Shown: piece by piece, positions 16,951 through 25,061 of the stretch
Layout: every line of letters starts with the position of its first letter
How positions within the stretch are numbered: position 1 is the stretch's first letter
Source of the DNA: Acidobacteria bacterium Ga0074141
GTDB taxonomy: Bacteria; Acidobacteriota; Blastocatellia; Pyrinomonadales; Pyrinomonadaceae
Reading direction: 5' to 3'
DNA length: 64,000 bases
NCBI GenBank assembly: GCA_001464665.1
Contig: LNDP01000015.1
Coordinates: forward strand, 1 to 64,000
Program-made: the position numbers and the translations under genes
Notes under the pieces: model-generated
Databases searched by the model: none
The model's input: the letters and a program-made list of their open reading frames with translations, nothing else
What the model was told of the DNA's origin: nothing

Positions 16951-17946
16951 GTGTCTTCGGGCGGAGCAGCCTCGACAATGGAACAGCTTGATGCAGCTTC
17001 CAGACACCGATCGGTGTTGCTTGATGAATCACTCGGGTTCTTTGACTTTGCGACTTCAGAGATCATCGTCGATGCGACGCTAGGTATGGGCGGGCACAGC
17101 GAAGAGATGCTAGAACGCTCCGAAAGCCTTCGTGTAATAGGGCTTGACCAGGATGCGGCCGCTCTCAAACTGGCTACAGAACGCCTCGCGAGATTCGGAA
17201 ACAGATTTACGGCGATCCATACGAATTTTGCCGATATCCGCTCCGCACTCGCTGATGCCGGGATAGAAGCAGTCGACGGTGTACTCGCAGACCTCGGGCT
17301 TTCGTCTTTCCAGATCGACTCGCCGGAGCGAGGGTTCAGTTTTCGATTTGATGCCCCGCTCGATATGCGGATGGACCCGGATTCGGGCTATCAAACGGCG
17401 GCCGAACTTCTGGAAGAACTGGAAGAGGTGGAGATCGCGAACGTGATCTACCGGTTTGGCGAAGAGCGGGCGTCAAGGAAAATAGCCCGCCGGATCGTCA
17501 AACGCCGCGAACAAGGCCGTCCGGTGAAGACCACAACGGAACTCGCTGATCTTGTCGCCTCGGTGCTTGGACGGAAGCACGGCGAGCGGATCCATCCGGC
17601 AACGCGGACGTTTCAGGCACTTCGGATAGCGGTAAATCGCGAGACCGAGATCCTTGAAGGCTTTATTGACGATGCGGCCGATGTGCTAAAGCCGGGCGGA
17701 GTGATCGCGATAATCGCGTTCCATTCGCTGGAGGACCGGATCGTAAAGAACGAATTTAGGCGGCTTTCAGGGAAATGCAGTTGCCCGCCGCGAATGCCGG
17801 TTTGCCAGTGCCGGGCGGTAAAAAAGCTGGAGATATTGACCAAGAAGCCGATCGAGCCAACGCCCGCCGAGGCAGAGGCAAACCCAAGGGCACGAAGCGC
17901 AAAACTAAGATCGGCAAGAAGGCTCGCCGAACAGGAAGCAAGGTGA
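16951..17946 (+). CDS. rsmH: 16S rRNA (cytosine-1402 N4)-methyltransferase RsmH (MraW)
   Basis: 331 residues from a GTG. It methylates N4 of C1402 of 16S rRNA using S-adenosylmethionine. Family blocks are clear: HRSVLLDESL, the SAM-binding VDATLGMGGHSEEML, GLDQDAAAL, ADLGLSSFQID, the FRFDAPLDMRMD loop, TFQALRIAVNRE and IAFHSLEDRIVK. It is the first conserved gene of the dcw cluster. An ATG at 16978 (MEQLDAASRHRS) is an equally plausible start. ftsL follows after 3 bases. The C-terminal tail is basic and overlaps the ribosome site of ftsL. Confidence 0.95.
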   Translation: MSSGGAASTMEQLDAASRHRSVLLDESLGFFDFATSEIIVDATLGMGGHSEEMLERSESLRVIGLDQDAAALKLATERLARFGNRFTAIHTNFADIRSALADAGIEAVDGVLADLGLSSFQIDSPERGFSFRFDAPLDMRMDPDSGYQTAAELLEELEEVEIANVIYRFGEERASRKIARRIVKRREQGRPVKTTTELADLVASVLGRKHGERIHPATRTFQALRIAVNRETEILEGFIDDAADVLKPGGVIAIIAFHSLEDRIVKNEFRRLSGKCSCPPRMPVCQCRAVKKLEILTKKPIEPTPAEAEANPRARSAKLRSARRLAEQEAR

Positions 17947-17949
17947 CTT

Positions 17950-18558
17950 ATGAGAAAGCGAACTCCAACCATAAACAGAAAAAAGAGAACAAACGGCCGG
18001 GGCGGCAGATGGAAATATGTGTTCATCACGGTGTTTTGCGCGGTTCTCGTGATGGCGGGCTTCTTTCTGGTCGCGGTTCAGCACTTTGCGACGGTCGAGC
18101 TTGGCATAAAGAATTCTGAACTTCGGTCAAAGGTCGAAGAGCTTGAGGCCGAAAAGCGTCGGCTGCTTCTCGCCCGCGAGACCACGCTTTCACCCGCAGA
18201 GATCGCCCGGACCGCTCGTCGACTCGGATTCGTTCAGCGTGAACTGGCTGAGCCTACGATCGAGATCGCGGCGACGACCGCGTCAGCAAAGCCGGAGACA
18301 CTGGCAACAAATAAGCCAGTCGAGACAGCAGTCGAGCGGATAGTATATTCAAAACCCGCAGCTGAGGATCCGAAGGCCGGGGAACGCGAGCGAAAAGCAG
18401 TGACCGCCCCGAAAGCAGAATCGAAACCGCGGATTGTGGTTGCCGCTGTAGAGAAAAAGCCGGTCGACGTATTAGCGGCGAAGTCCGAAGGCAGGCCGCG
18501 GCGGGTATCAGAATCTTCGACAAAGAGTACACTGGCCACAGCGGCGAGACTTAAATAG
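17950..18558 (+). CDS. ftsL: FtsL-like cell-division protein with long C-terminal tail
   Basis: 202 residues. A short basic cytoplasmic N-terminus (KRTPTINRKKRT), one membrane helix (about 22-45) and a coiled coil (about 48-80, NSELRSKVEELEAEKRRLLL) ending at ARRLGF give the typical FtsL/DivIC layout. FtsL links FtsQ/FtsB to the FtsWI synthase at the septum. Normal FtsL ends soon after the coiled coil; here about 110 further residues follow that are low in complexity and rich in Ala, Lys, Glu and Pro, and probably disordered in the periplasm. Identity rests on position (rsmH-ftsL-ftsI) and topology, since FtsL sequences diverge widely. Confidence 0.8.
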   Translation: MRKRTPTINRKKRTNGRGGRWKYVFITVFCAVLVMAGFFLVAVQHFATVELGIKNSELRSKVEELEAEKRRLLLARETTLSPAEIARTARRLGFVQRELAEPTIEIAATTASAKPETLATNKPVETAVERIVYSKPAAEDPKAGERERKAVTAPKAESKPRIVVAAVEKKPVDVLAAKSEGRPRRVSESSTKSTLATAARLK

Positions 18559-18567
18559 AGCGAGCAA

Positions 18568-20583
18568 ATGCCAAAACGGAATCTCAACGCCAAGAAAAAG
18601 AAAACGGCCGCCGAGCTGAGACAGACCGCATTTATCCGATTCATGATCGTGATCGCGGTCTTTGTCGTCTGGTTTGGCGGAGTTGGGGCTCGGCTGGTTT
18701 ACCTACAGATCACACAGCACGAGCCCCTAAGATCAAAGGCGGTCAGCCAACGGCGCGATGTTCAAAAGAGTCGCATGCCTCGCGGGACGATCTACGACCG
18801 GAACGGGCGTGCCCTTGCGATAAGTGTTTCCGTCAAAACGCTTTACGCTGATGCGACCGCGATCACCGACATCGGCAAAGCTGCCGATGACATCGCGAAG
18901 GCACTAAAGACAAAGCCGGCCGAGCTTCGAAAGACGCTCGAAGAGGCCAAAGAGCTTGGCAGGAAAGCCGTGCCGATCGCGAAAGGGCTGGATGCGACCG
19001 AGGTCGAAGCGATCGAACGGGCACTCGATACGCCGAATATGCGAAAGGCGGGAACGCCGAAGTACGAAGGCCTTTTCTGGCGCGATTCACAGAAACGCAG
19101 CTATCCGCACGGCCCGCTCGCGGCGCACGTAATAGGTTTCAGTGATGCAGAAGGCGTCGGGCAAGCGGGCATCGAGCAATCGCAGAATGAGGTGCTCTAC
19201 GGTGCGGTCATCCGCCGCGAGCAAGAGCGCGATCGGCTCGGACGTGTTTACGACGAGGTCGTTACCGAAAAATCACCGCCCGGTGATGTCGTGCTGACCA
19301 TCGACAATTCGGCTCAGTATTTTGCAGAGACGGCCCTTGCTAACGCCGTCAAGAACGCGAACGCAAAGGCCGGAATGGCCGTCGTGATCGCGAATAAGAC
19401 CGGCGAAGTGCTGGCACTCGCGAACTATCCGACATTCGATCCTTCAAAGCTCGAAACGCTCGGCGAAAACAATCTTCGCAACGCCGCGATACAGAATATG
19501 TATACGCCCGGGTCGGTCTTTAAGCTGATCACCTACAGCTCCGCCCGCGAACGCGACCTTGTTCGGCCGGATAACCAGATCGATCTAGGAGCCGGAACCA
19601 TCGAGATCGGTTCGCGTCGATTCAGCGATTCGGGCCGTTACGGTTCTGTCTCTTATTCGCGGGCAATGGCTGTTTCAAGCAACGTCGGTGCCATCCGGAC
19701 AGCGATGCGGGTCGGGAAAAAGGACTTTCACCAGAGCATTGTGAATTTCGGTTTTGGAAGCCCGACGGGCATCGAGTTACCGGCTGAAACTGCGGGTGTT
19801 GTGCGGTCGCCGGAGCGATGGTTTGGCGATTCGCTCGCATCGATGGCGATAGGCTATGAAATTGGGGTGTCTGCTTTGCAAATGGCGACGGCTTTTGCGA
19901 CGATAGCAAACGACGGCGTCAGAATTCAGCCACATATAATTAAGGAAATCCGAGACCATGACGAAACGATCGTTTCAGCGGCGAATCCGGCAAATAACCG
20001 GGTCGTTTCCGTCGAAACTGCGCGTGACATCAGGGAAATGCTGAAAGAGGTCGTCGTTTCAGGCACCGGAAAAAATGCGGCGCTTAGCGGTTACACCGCG
20101 GCGGGCAAAACCGGAACGGCGTGGAAGTTTGACGAAAAGCTGAAGCGGGTAAACTCGGCGAAATACATCTCGTCATTCATTGGGATGGCACCGGCGGACA
20201 ACCCGGAGATCACCATCGCAGTTATCATTGACGAACCGAAGATCGGCGGCAGAGGCGGCGGTGCAGTTGCGGCTCCGGTATTCAAAGAGATCGCTGATAA
20301 ACTGCTCCCGGCGATGAACATCCCGTCCGGCGGGTCGCCCCAGGTTTTGGTCGACGAAGAAGATGAGCTAATAGCGGAAACGGTCGGCAACGGCGAATCG
20401 CTTGATGGAGACGAAGCCGACTCCGCGGTTATCGAGGAAACGAAAGACCCGAAGCCGGTACCGAAAAAGGGAGAGCGGGAGAGAATTGCGGCGGCCGCTA
20501 CGCCCGGAAAGAAACCGGACGTGGCACCGAAGCGGCCGGGGACATCCGCGAAAATCAAGAATGAAGCTTCGCGAAGCAACTGA
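18568..20583 (+). CDS. ftsI: Septal peptidoglycan transpeptidase FtsI (PBP3-type, class B)
   Basis: 671 residues: short basic cytoplasmic segment, one membrane anchor (about 27-48), dimerisation/pedestal domain, transpeptidase domain. The penicillin-binding motifs are Ser316-x-x-Lys319 (PGSVFKL), Ser370-Ser-Asn372 and Lys514-Thr-Gly516 (GKTGTAWK). It crosslinks septal peptidoglycan with FtsW. There is no PASTA domain; instead the last 80 residues are a charged, Pro/Lys-rich tail unlike typical FtsI. The final 23 bases overlap the start of murF, indicating coupling. murE, which often follows ftsI, is missing here. Confidence 0.95.
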   Translation: MPKRNLNAKKKKTAAELRQTAFIRFMIVIAVFVVWFGGVGARLVYLQITQHEPLRSKAVSQRRDVQKSRMPRGTIYDRNGRALAISVSVKTLYADATAITDIGKAADDIAKALKTKPAELRKTLEEAKELGRKAVPIAKGLDATEVEAIERALDTPNMRKAGTPKYEGLFWRDSQKRSYPHGPLAAHVIGFSDAEGVGQAGIEQSQNEVLYGAVIRREQERDRLGRVYDEVVTEKSPPGDVVLTIDNSAQYFAETALANAVKNANAKAGMAVVIANKTGEVLALANYPTFDPSKLETLGENNLRNAAIQNMYTPGSVFKLITYSSARERDLVRPDNQIDLGAGTIEIGSRRFSDSGRYGSVSYSRAMAVSSNVGAIRTAMRVGKKDFHQSIVNFGFGSPTGIELPAETAGVVRSPERWFGDSLASMAIGYEIGVSALQMATAFATIANDGVRIQPHIIKEIRDHDETIVSAANPANNRVVSVETARDIREMLKEVVVSGTGKNAALSGYTAAGKTGTAWKFDEKLKRVNSAKYISSFIGMAPADNPEITIAVIIDEPKIGGRGGGAVAAPVFKEIADKLLPAMNIPSGGSPQVLVDEEDELIAETVGNGESLDGDEADSAVIEETKDPKPVPKKGERERIAAAATPGKKPDVAPKRPGTSAKIKNEASRSN

Positions 20584-22012
20584 GAAAATGGCGGGCAGGT
20601 CGCCCCACCTTGACCCCGCACTGGCCGAAAGCGACGTCACACGGTTTGTGATCGATTCGCGTGAGGCAGGTGCGGGGAGTGTCTTTTTTGCGCTCTCGCA
20701 ACCCGAGTATGCGAACAACGGATTTAACGGAGATTTCGCCGATTCGACCGAGTACGTTCCCGCAGCTTTAGCGGCGGGAGCGACCGCGGCGGTGGTTAGA
20801 GATGAGCGTTTTACCGAGCATTCCGGGGCTCTTGAAGGGCTGAAAGGCCAGCTTATTTTTTCCGACGATGTCATCGCGTCGCTGCAGTCGCTTGCCCATC
20901 AGGTTTATCGCGAATGGAACCGGCCGGTCGTTGCGATCACCGGAAGCGCCGGAAAAACGACTGCAAAGGAACTGACGGCCCACGTTCTTTCAGCCGCGGG
21001 ACTTCGCGTGCTGCGAAACAAGAAGAATTACAACAATGGACTCGGACATCCGCTAACGGTTCTCGAACTTGCGGCCGACCGCTCGTTCCAGATGGCTGTG
21101 CTTGAGATGGGAATGTCCACGCCGCTTAACGAGATCGAGCGTCTTTGCCGCATCACGCCGCCTGACGTTTCGGTCGTGCTTAATGTGATGCCCGTCCACA
21201 TCGAGTATCTCGGCACGATCGAAGGGATTGCTGCGGCAAAAGCTGAGATCGTCGAGGGGATGAAGGAAGGCGGCACGGCGGTTTTGAATGCAGATGATGA
21301 ACGCGTTGCCGCGATGGCGGCCCTTTCGAAGGGTCATGTAATTACCTTTGGCATCGCTAATGAGGCGGATATTCGCGCCGAGGAAATCGAATTCAGCGGC
21401 TTTGGGAACACGCAGTTCAAGTTGATAACTCCAGCTGGTGAGGCTCAGGTTGCGTTTCCGCTTAACGGAAAGCACAACGTAATGAACGCACTTGCCGCAG
21501 CCGCGGTCGGCCATATTTTTGGGATGGGCCCGGCGGATATCGCGGGTGCATTCGCGACCGTTTCCGCTCCCGGACAACGAGGCGAGATCATCGAATACAA
21601 AGCCGGATTCCGCGTAATAAACGATTCTTACAACTCAAATCCGGATGCGCTTGTTTCGATGGCCGAAACGCTTGTTGCGGGAAGCCGTCCCGAGGAGCGA
21701 AAGATCGTTGTTGCCGGTGAGATGCTTGAGCTTGGAACCGGCGCGGTCGAGATGCACCGCGATGCCGGGCAACGGATAGGCCCTCTCGGCGTTGATGTTT
21801 TGATCGGTGTACGTGGGTTGGCGGAACATATCGTTGCCGGTGCCGAATTGGTAGGGATCAAGAACGCAAGGTTCGCGGCTGATTCCGAGGCTGCGGGCGA
21901 AATGCTCGCGGAGATGATCACCGCAGGTGATGTAGTACTTGTTAAAGGTTCGCGAGGGGTTAAGACCGAACGGGTCATAGAGAAATTGGACGAGCGATTC
22001 GAGCGTAGTTAA
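20561..22012 (+). CDS. murF: UDP-MurNAc-tripeptide--D-Ala-D-Ala ligase MurF
   Basis: 483 residues. It adds D-Ala-D-Ala to UDP-MurNAc-tripeptide in the cytoplasm, completing the muropeptide precursor. The N-terminal MurF domain has DSREAGAGSVFFAL; the ATP-binding loop is GSAGKTT at 128-134; the central domain has KNYNNGLGHPLTVLEL and EMGMS; the C-terminal ligase domain has DSYNSNPDA. The start at 20561 gives the usual MurF N-terminus and a 23-base overlap with ftsI; an ATG at 20588 is also possible. Longer upstream frames only read the ftsI tail out of frame. Confidence 0.94.
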   Translation: MKLREATEKMAGRSPHLDPALAESDVTRFVIDSREAGAGSVFFALSQPEYANNGFNGDFADSTEYVPAALAAGATAAVVRDERFTEHSGALEGLKGQLIFSDDVIASLQSLAHQVYREWNRPVVAITGSAGKTTAKELTAHVLSAAGLRVLRNKKNYNNGLGHPLTVLELAADRSFQMAVLEMGMSTPLNEIERLCRITPPDVSVVLNVMPVHIEYLGTIEGIAAAKAEIVEGMKEGGTAVLNADDERVAAMAALSKGHVITFGIANEADIRAEEIEFSGFGNTQFKLITPAGEAQVAFPLNGKHNVMNALAAAAVGHIFGMGPADIAGAFATVSAPGQRGEIIEYKAGFRVINDSYNSNPDALVSMAETLVAGSRPEERKIVVAGEMLELGTGAVEMHRDAGQRIGPLGVDVLIGVRGLAEHIVAGAELVGIKNARFAADSEAAGEMLAEMITAGDVVLVKGSRGVKTERVIEKLDERFERS

Positions 22013-22068
22013 ACGGGCCGCGAGGTTGATTGGCCGGCGGGCGGTTCGGAGCCGGGACGAGGAGTGCG

Positions 22069-23208
22069 ATGCTCTATCATCTCTTATATCAATGGTTGTT
22101 CAGGGAATACGGGGCGGTCAGCGAATCGTATTTTTTCAAAGCGCTCAACGTATTTCAGTATGTGACCTTCCGCACCGCCTGGGCGACGATCACGGCTCTG
22201 CTCGTGTCACTTTTTCTTGGCAAATGGGTGATCCGCAAGCTTGAGGCGCTCAAGGTCGGGCAGGAGATCCGTGAAGAACTCTCCGCCGAGCACCAGGCCA
22301 AAAAGGGCACGCCGACGATGGGCGGAGTGCTCATCATCGGAGCGGTCATACTTTCGACCCTTCTTTGGGCAAGGCTCGATAGCCTTTTTCTTTGGCTTGC
22401 TCTCGGAGCGACGACGCTTTTCGGGGTGGTCGGTTTCGCGGACGACTACATAAAGATAGTCAAAAAACGAAGCCTCGGGCTGACCGGAAGGCAGAAGCTT
22501 GCAGGGCAGCTTTTCACCGCTCTTGGCGTTTGGGCGGTTCTGTATTTTCTGACGAATTATACGTGGAAGCTGAGCGTTCCGTTTTTCCGAGCGACGGTTG
22601 AAACGGACATAACCAACATCGGGCCGTGGCTTTACTTGGTCTTTATCGTTTTCGTGCTGCTCGGGTCGTCAAATGCCGTGAACCTGACCGACGGGCTAGA
22701 TGGGCTTGCGACCAGCGTAACCTTCATCGCTATGGCCGCACTGACGGCCCTGACCTACGTTTCGAGCGACCGGCGTTGGGCTGAATATCTCGATCTCGCC
22801 CATATCCCGGCGGCCGGTGAACTGACAGTATTTTGCGGGGCGATGGTCGGTGCAAGCCTCGGCTTTCTCTGGTACAACGCTCCACCGGCGGAGGTATTTA
22901 TGGGCGACGTTGGTTCGCTCGCGATCGGCGGAGCACTTGGAACCGTTGCGATCCTGACGAAGCAGGAGTTTCTATTGCCCTTCATCGGCGGCATCTTCAT
23001 CATCGAGGTGCTCTCGGTGATGATCCAGGTCTCGTTTTTTAAGTTTACGAAACGGACCGGCGGAGTTGGCAAGCGAATATTCCTTCAAGCACCGCTCCAC
23101 CACCACTTTCAAATGGCCGGTTGGAAGGAGCCGAAGATCGTTTTTCGGTTCGTGATCGTGGCGATATTGTTCGCATTGCTGAGTCTTTCGACCGTTAAAC
23201 TGAGGTAG
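22069..23208 (+). CDS. mraY: Phospho-N-acetylmuramoyl-pentapeptide transferase MraY
   Basis: 379 residues, about ten membrane helices. It transfers phospho-MurNAc-pentapeptide to undecaprenyl phosphate, making lipid I. Signatures: KKGTPTMGG, the aspartate pair in FADDYIK, the [10 protein letters not shown] motif, [14 protein letters not shown] and the cytoplasmic APLHHHFQ. The start at 22069 is supported by GAGGAG six bases upstream and by matching the family N-terminus (MLYHLLY); a frame opening 13 codons earlier does not. The gene ends 5 bases before the left inverted repeat of an inserted element. Confidence 0.96.
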   Translation: MLYHLLYQWLFREYGAVSESYFFKALNVFQYVTFRTAWATITALLVSLFLGKWVIRKLEALKVGQEIREELSAEHQAKKGTPTMGGVLIIGAVILSTLLWARLDSLFLWLALGATTLFGVVGFADDYIKIVKKRSLGLTGRQKLAGQLFTALGVWAVLYFLTNYTWKLSVPFFRATVETDITNIGPWLYLVFIVFVLLGSSNAVNLTDGLDGLATSVTFIAMAALTALTYVSSDRRWAEYLDLAHIPAAGELTVFCGAMVGASLGFLWYNAPPAEVFMGDVGSLAIGGALGTVAILTKQEFLLPFIGGIFIIEVLSVMIQVSFFKFTKRTGGVGKRIFLQAPLHHHFQMAGWKEPKIVFRFVIVAILFALLSLSTVKLR

Positions 23209-23213
23209 TCTGC

Positions 23214-23243
23214 CGGTCTTCGGACTTTGGTCTTTGGTCTTTG
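23214..23243 (+). repeat. Left inverted repeat of the mraY-murD element
   Basis: Reads CGGTCTTCGGACTTTGGTCT and continues with TTGGTCTTTG; it contains the heptamer CTTTGGT repeated in tandem. It is complementary to 23638-23667 with 4 mismatches, so a transcript of the region could form a 30-bp stem enclosing the small gene. Confidence 0.75.
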
Positions 23244-23256
23244 TTTAGGAGGTTAT

Positions 23257-23671
23257 ATTCCCGAGACTGATTTTGAAAAACTAGATATTTACATGCTTTC
23301 TGAGCGGCTTTCCTTTTTGATTTGGCGGATTGCGGTGAAATGGGAGCGACTTCCGCAGAATACCGTCGGAACTCAATTAGTCCGCGCGGCGGACAGCATA
23401 GTGGCAAATATTGCCGAAAGGAAGTGGCCGGGGCAGCGACAAGGACTACCTTCGGTTTATGAGGATCAGTCGCGGATCACTCTATGAAACTAAGCATTGG
23501 TTGAGACTCGCGTTTACAAGAGATCTTTTGACGAAGGAAAATGTAGAGGAGCTTCGGGCGATCGTGGACGAGCTGACCCCGAAGCTGAATTCGTATATTA
23601 GGGTAGTTGGCAATAAGAAAGCGGCCAAGGCCCCAGACGAAGACCAAAGACCAAAAACCGAAGACCAATGA
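23257..23671 (+). pseudogene. Frameshifted four-helix-bundle (S23 / 23S IVS) protein gene
   Basis: Frame one encodes the first half of the family (FEKLDIYMLSERLSFLIW, then LVRAADSIVANIAE); frame two continues it (GSGRGSDKDYLRFMR, SRGSLYETKHWLRLA). One extra A at 23417-23419 separates them: removing it restores NIAEGSGRGS, the expected family sequence. A strong AGGAGG at 23247-23252 is followed at the right distance by ATT (23257), not ATG, so the start codon also looks decayed. Frame two ends in TGA overlapping the murD ATG (ATGA). The protein family is usually about 115-130 residues; its role is unknown, though it is associated with 23S rRNA intervening sequences. Sequencing error is a possible alternative to a real mutation. 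Confidence 0.75.
23638..23667 (-). repeat. Right inverted repeat of the mraY-murD element
   Basis: Plus-strand text CGAAGACCAAAGACCAAAAA then CCGAAGACCA, the inverse of 23214-23243. The murD start codon is the very next base, so murD has lost any native upstream ribosome site and now begins behind the repeat. Confidence 0.75.
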
Positions 23672-25059
23672 TTGTTCGAGGCCGAAAAGCATTAGTACTT
23701 GGAGCGGGCAGGTCGGGAATATCATCGGCAAGGTTTCTCGCCGAGCGCGGTGCGACCGTCGCCTTGCATGATCGAAAGCCGATCGCGGAATGGAGCGAGG
23801 CGGCTAGATCTTTGAAAGAAAGCAGCGGCGTCGGACTGATCGACGGGCAGATTCCGTCGTGGCTCTTGGACCAAATCGATCTGGTTGTCATCTCGCCGGG
23901 CGTGCCGACGGGTTCGATCCCGGCTCGATATGTTGATCGAAAAGATGGCGAAGTCATCGGCGAGGTCGAGCTTGCTTATCGTTTTTTGAAAGGCCGAATG
24001 GTCGGCATTACCGGCTCGAACGGTAAGACGACAACCACGACGCTCGTCGGCGAGATATTAAAAGACGCAGGTTTGAAGACGCTCGTCGGAGGCAATATCG
24101 GAACGCCGCTCATCGACCTGATCGCCGAATCTGATGAAGATACCTGGACGGTCGCCGAGCTTTCGAGCTATCAGCTTGAGACCATCGTTGATCTGCACCC
24201 GCGGGTGGCTCTTTGCCTCAACGTTACGCCGAACCATCTCGATCGCTACGATCTTTTCTCGGACTACGCGGCGGCGAAGCATCGGATCTTTATGAACCAA
24301 ACGCCCGAAGACCTCGCCGTGCTCAACGCTGATAACGAAGTGACGGCCGGTTGGGGAGCGGGCCTGCGTGCGCATGTTGCGATGTTTAGCGTTGTGAAGG
24401 AGCTTGATGAGGGATTGTTCCTTCGCGGCCGCGAGCTTGTCTCGCGGAGCGGCGGCCGCGAGAAGGTATTGACAACGCGCGATGAGATTGCGATACGCGG
24501 GCTCCACAATGTTGAAAATGTGCTCGCCGCGATGGCCGCTGGCCTCGCGTGCGGTGCCTCGCCCGACTCGATGCGGGAGACCGTCGCCCGCTTCCGCGGC
24601 GTTGAGCACAGAATAGAATTTGTCGCTGAGGTCGGCGGCGTGCGGTTCTATAACGACTCGAAAGCGACGTCGGTTGATGCAACGCTCAAGGCGCTCGAGG
24701 CACTCGGCGAAGATGCGGGAAAGATCGTCCTGCTCATCGGCGGACGCGGAAAGAACGCTCCCTATTCGCCGCTCATTCCGCTGATAGAAAAGAGCGTTCG
24801 GGCATTGATAGTTTACGGCGAGGACGGCGACAACATCGCCTCGCAAATCGGCGGGCATGCCGCGGTTGAGCGTGCCGGTTCGATGGCCGATGCCGTCCGG
24901 CTCGCCTTCGCTGCGGCCGAAGCGGGCGACTCGGTTTTGCTTGCACCGGCATGTGCGAGCTTTGATATGTTCGGGAGCTTTGAAGAACGCGGCCGGGCGT
25001 TCAAGTCGGAGGTAGCGGCAATCGCTCAGGGCGAGCGTGCCGCGGCAGGTGATGCGTAG
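23668..25059 (+). CDS. murD: UDP-MurNAc-L-alanine--D-glutamate ligase MurD
   Basis: 463 residues. It adds D-glutamate to UDP-MurNAc-L-Ala. The N-terminal Rossmann domain begins GRKALVLGAGRSGISSARFL; the ATP loop is GSNGKTTTTT at 116-125; the substrate contacts AELSSYQLE, NVTPNHLDRY and the C-terminal FYNDSKATS and GGRGKN are all present. The ATG directly abuts the inverted repeat of the inserted element, with no Shine-Dalgarno sequence nearby, and overlaps the stop of the second half of the element's reading frame (ATGA). Translation may depend on coupling or start at a reduced rate. ftsW follows after 2 bases. Confidence 0.95.
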   Translation: MIVRGRKALVLGAGRSGISSARFLAERGATVALHDRKPIAEWSEAARSLKESSGVGLIDGQIPSWLLDQIDLVVISPGVPTGSIPARYVDRKDGEVIGEVELAYRFLKGRMVGITGSNGKTTTTTLVGEILKDAGLKTLVGGNIGTPLIDLIAESDEDTWTVAELSSYQLETIVDLHPRVALCLNVTPNHLDRYDLFSDYAAAKHRIFMNQTPEDLAVLNADNEVTAGWGAGLRAHVAMFSVVKELDEGLFLRGRELVSRSGGREKVLTTRDEIAIRGLHNVENVLAAMAAGLACGASPDSMRETVARFRGVEHRIEFVAEVGGVRFYNDSKATSVDATLKALEALGEDAGKIVLLIGGRGKNAPYSPLIPLIEKSVRALIVYGEDGDNIASQIGGHAAVERAGSMADAVRLAFAAAEAGDSVLLAPACASFDMFGSFEERGRAFKSEVAAIAQGERAAAGDA

Positions 25060-25061
25060 CT

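Larger units (their letters stand above)
23214..23667 (+). mobile_element. Inverted-repeat-bounded element with S23/four-helix-bundle gene inside the dcw cluster
   Basis: A 454-bp segment bounded by 30-bp imperfect inverted repeats (26 of 30 matching) that fills nearly the whole mraY-murD gap. The left end starts 5 bases after the mraY stop and the right end touches the murD ATG. Its cargo is a broken gene for a four-helix-bundle protein of the 23S-rRNA intervening-sequence (S23) type. In 23S IVS elements the same protein family is likewise enclosed by complementary ends forming a stem. The DNA is more AT-rich than its surroundings. No transposase is present. Calling it mobile is an inference from the inverted ends and the foreign cargo. 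Confidence 0.65.

Noticed and set aside
20402-20560. N-terminal extension of MurF
   Set aside because: Arg-rich out-of-frame reading of the ftsI tail; the MurF domain begins at 20561.
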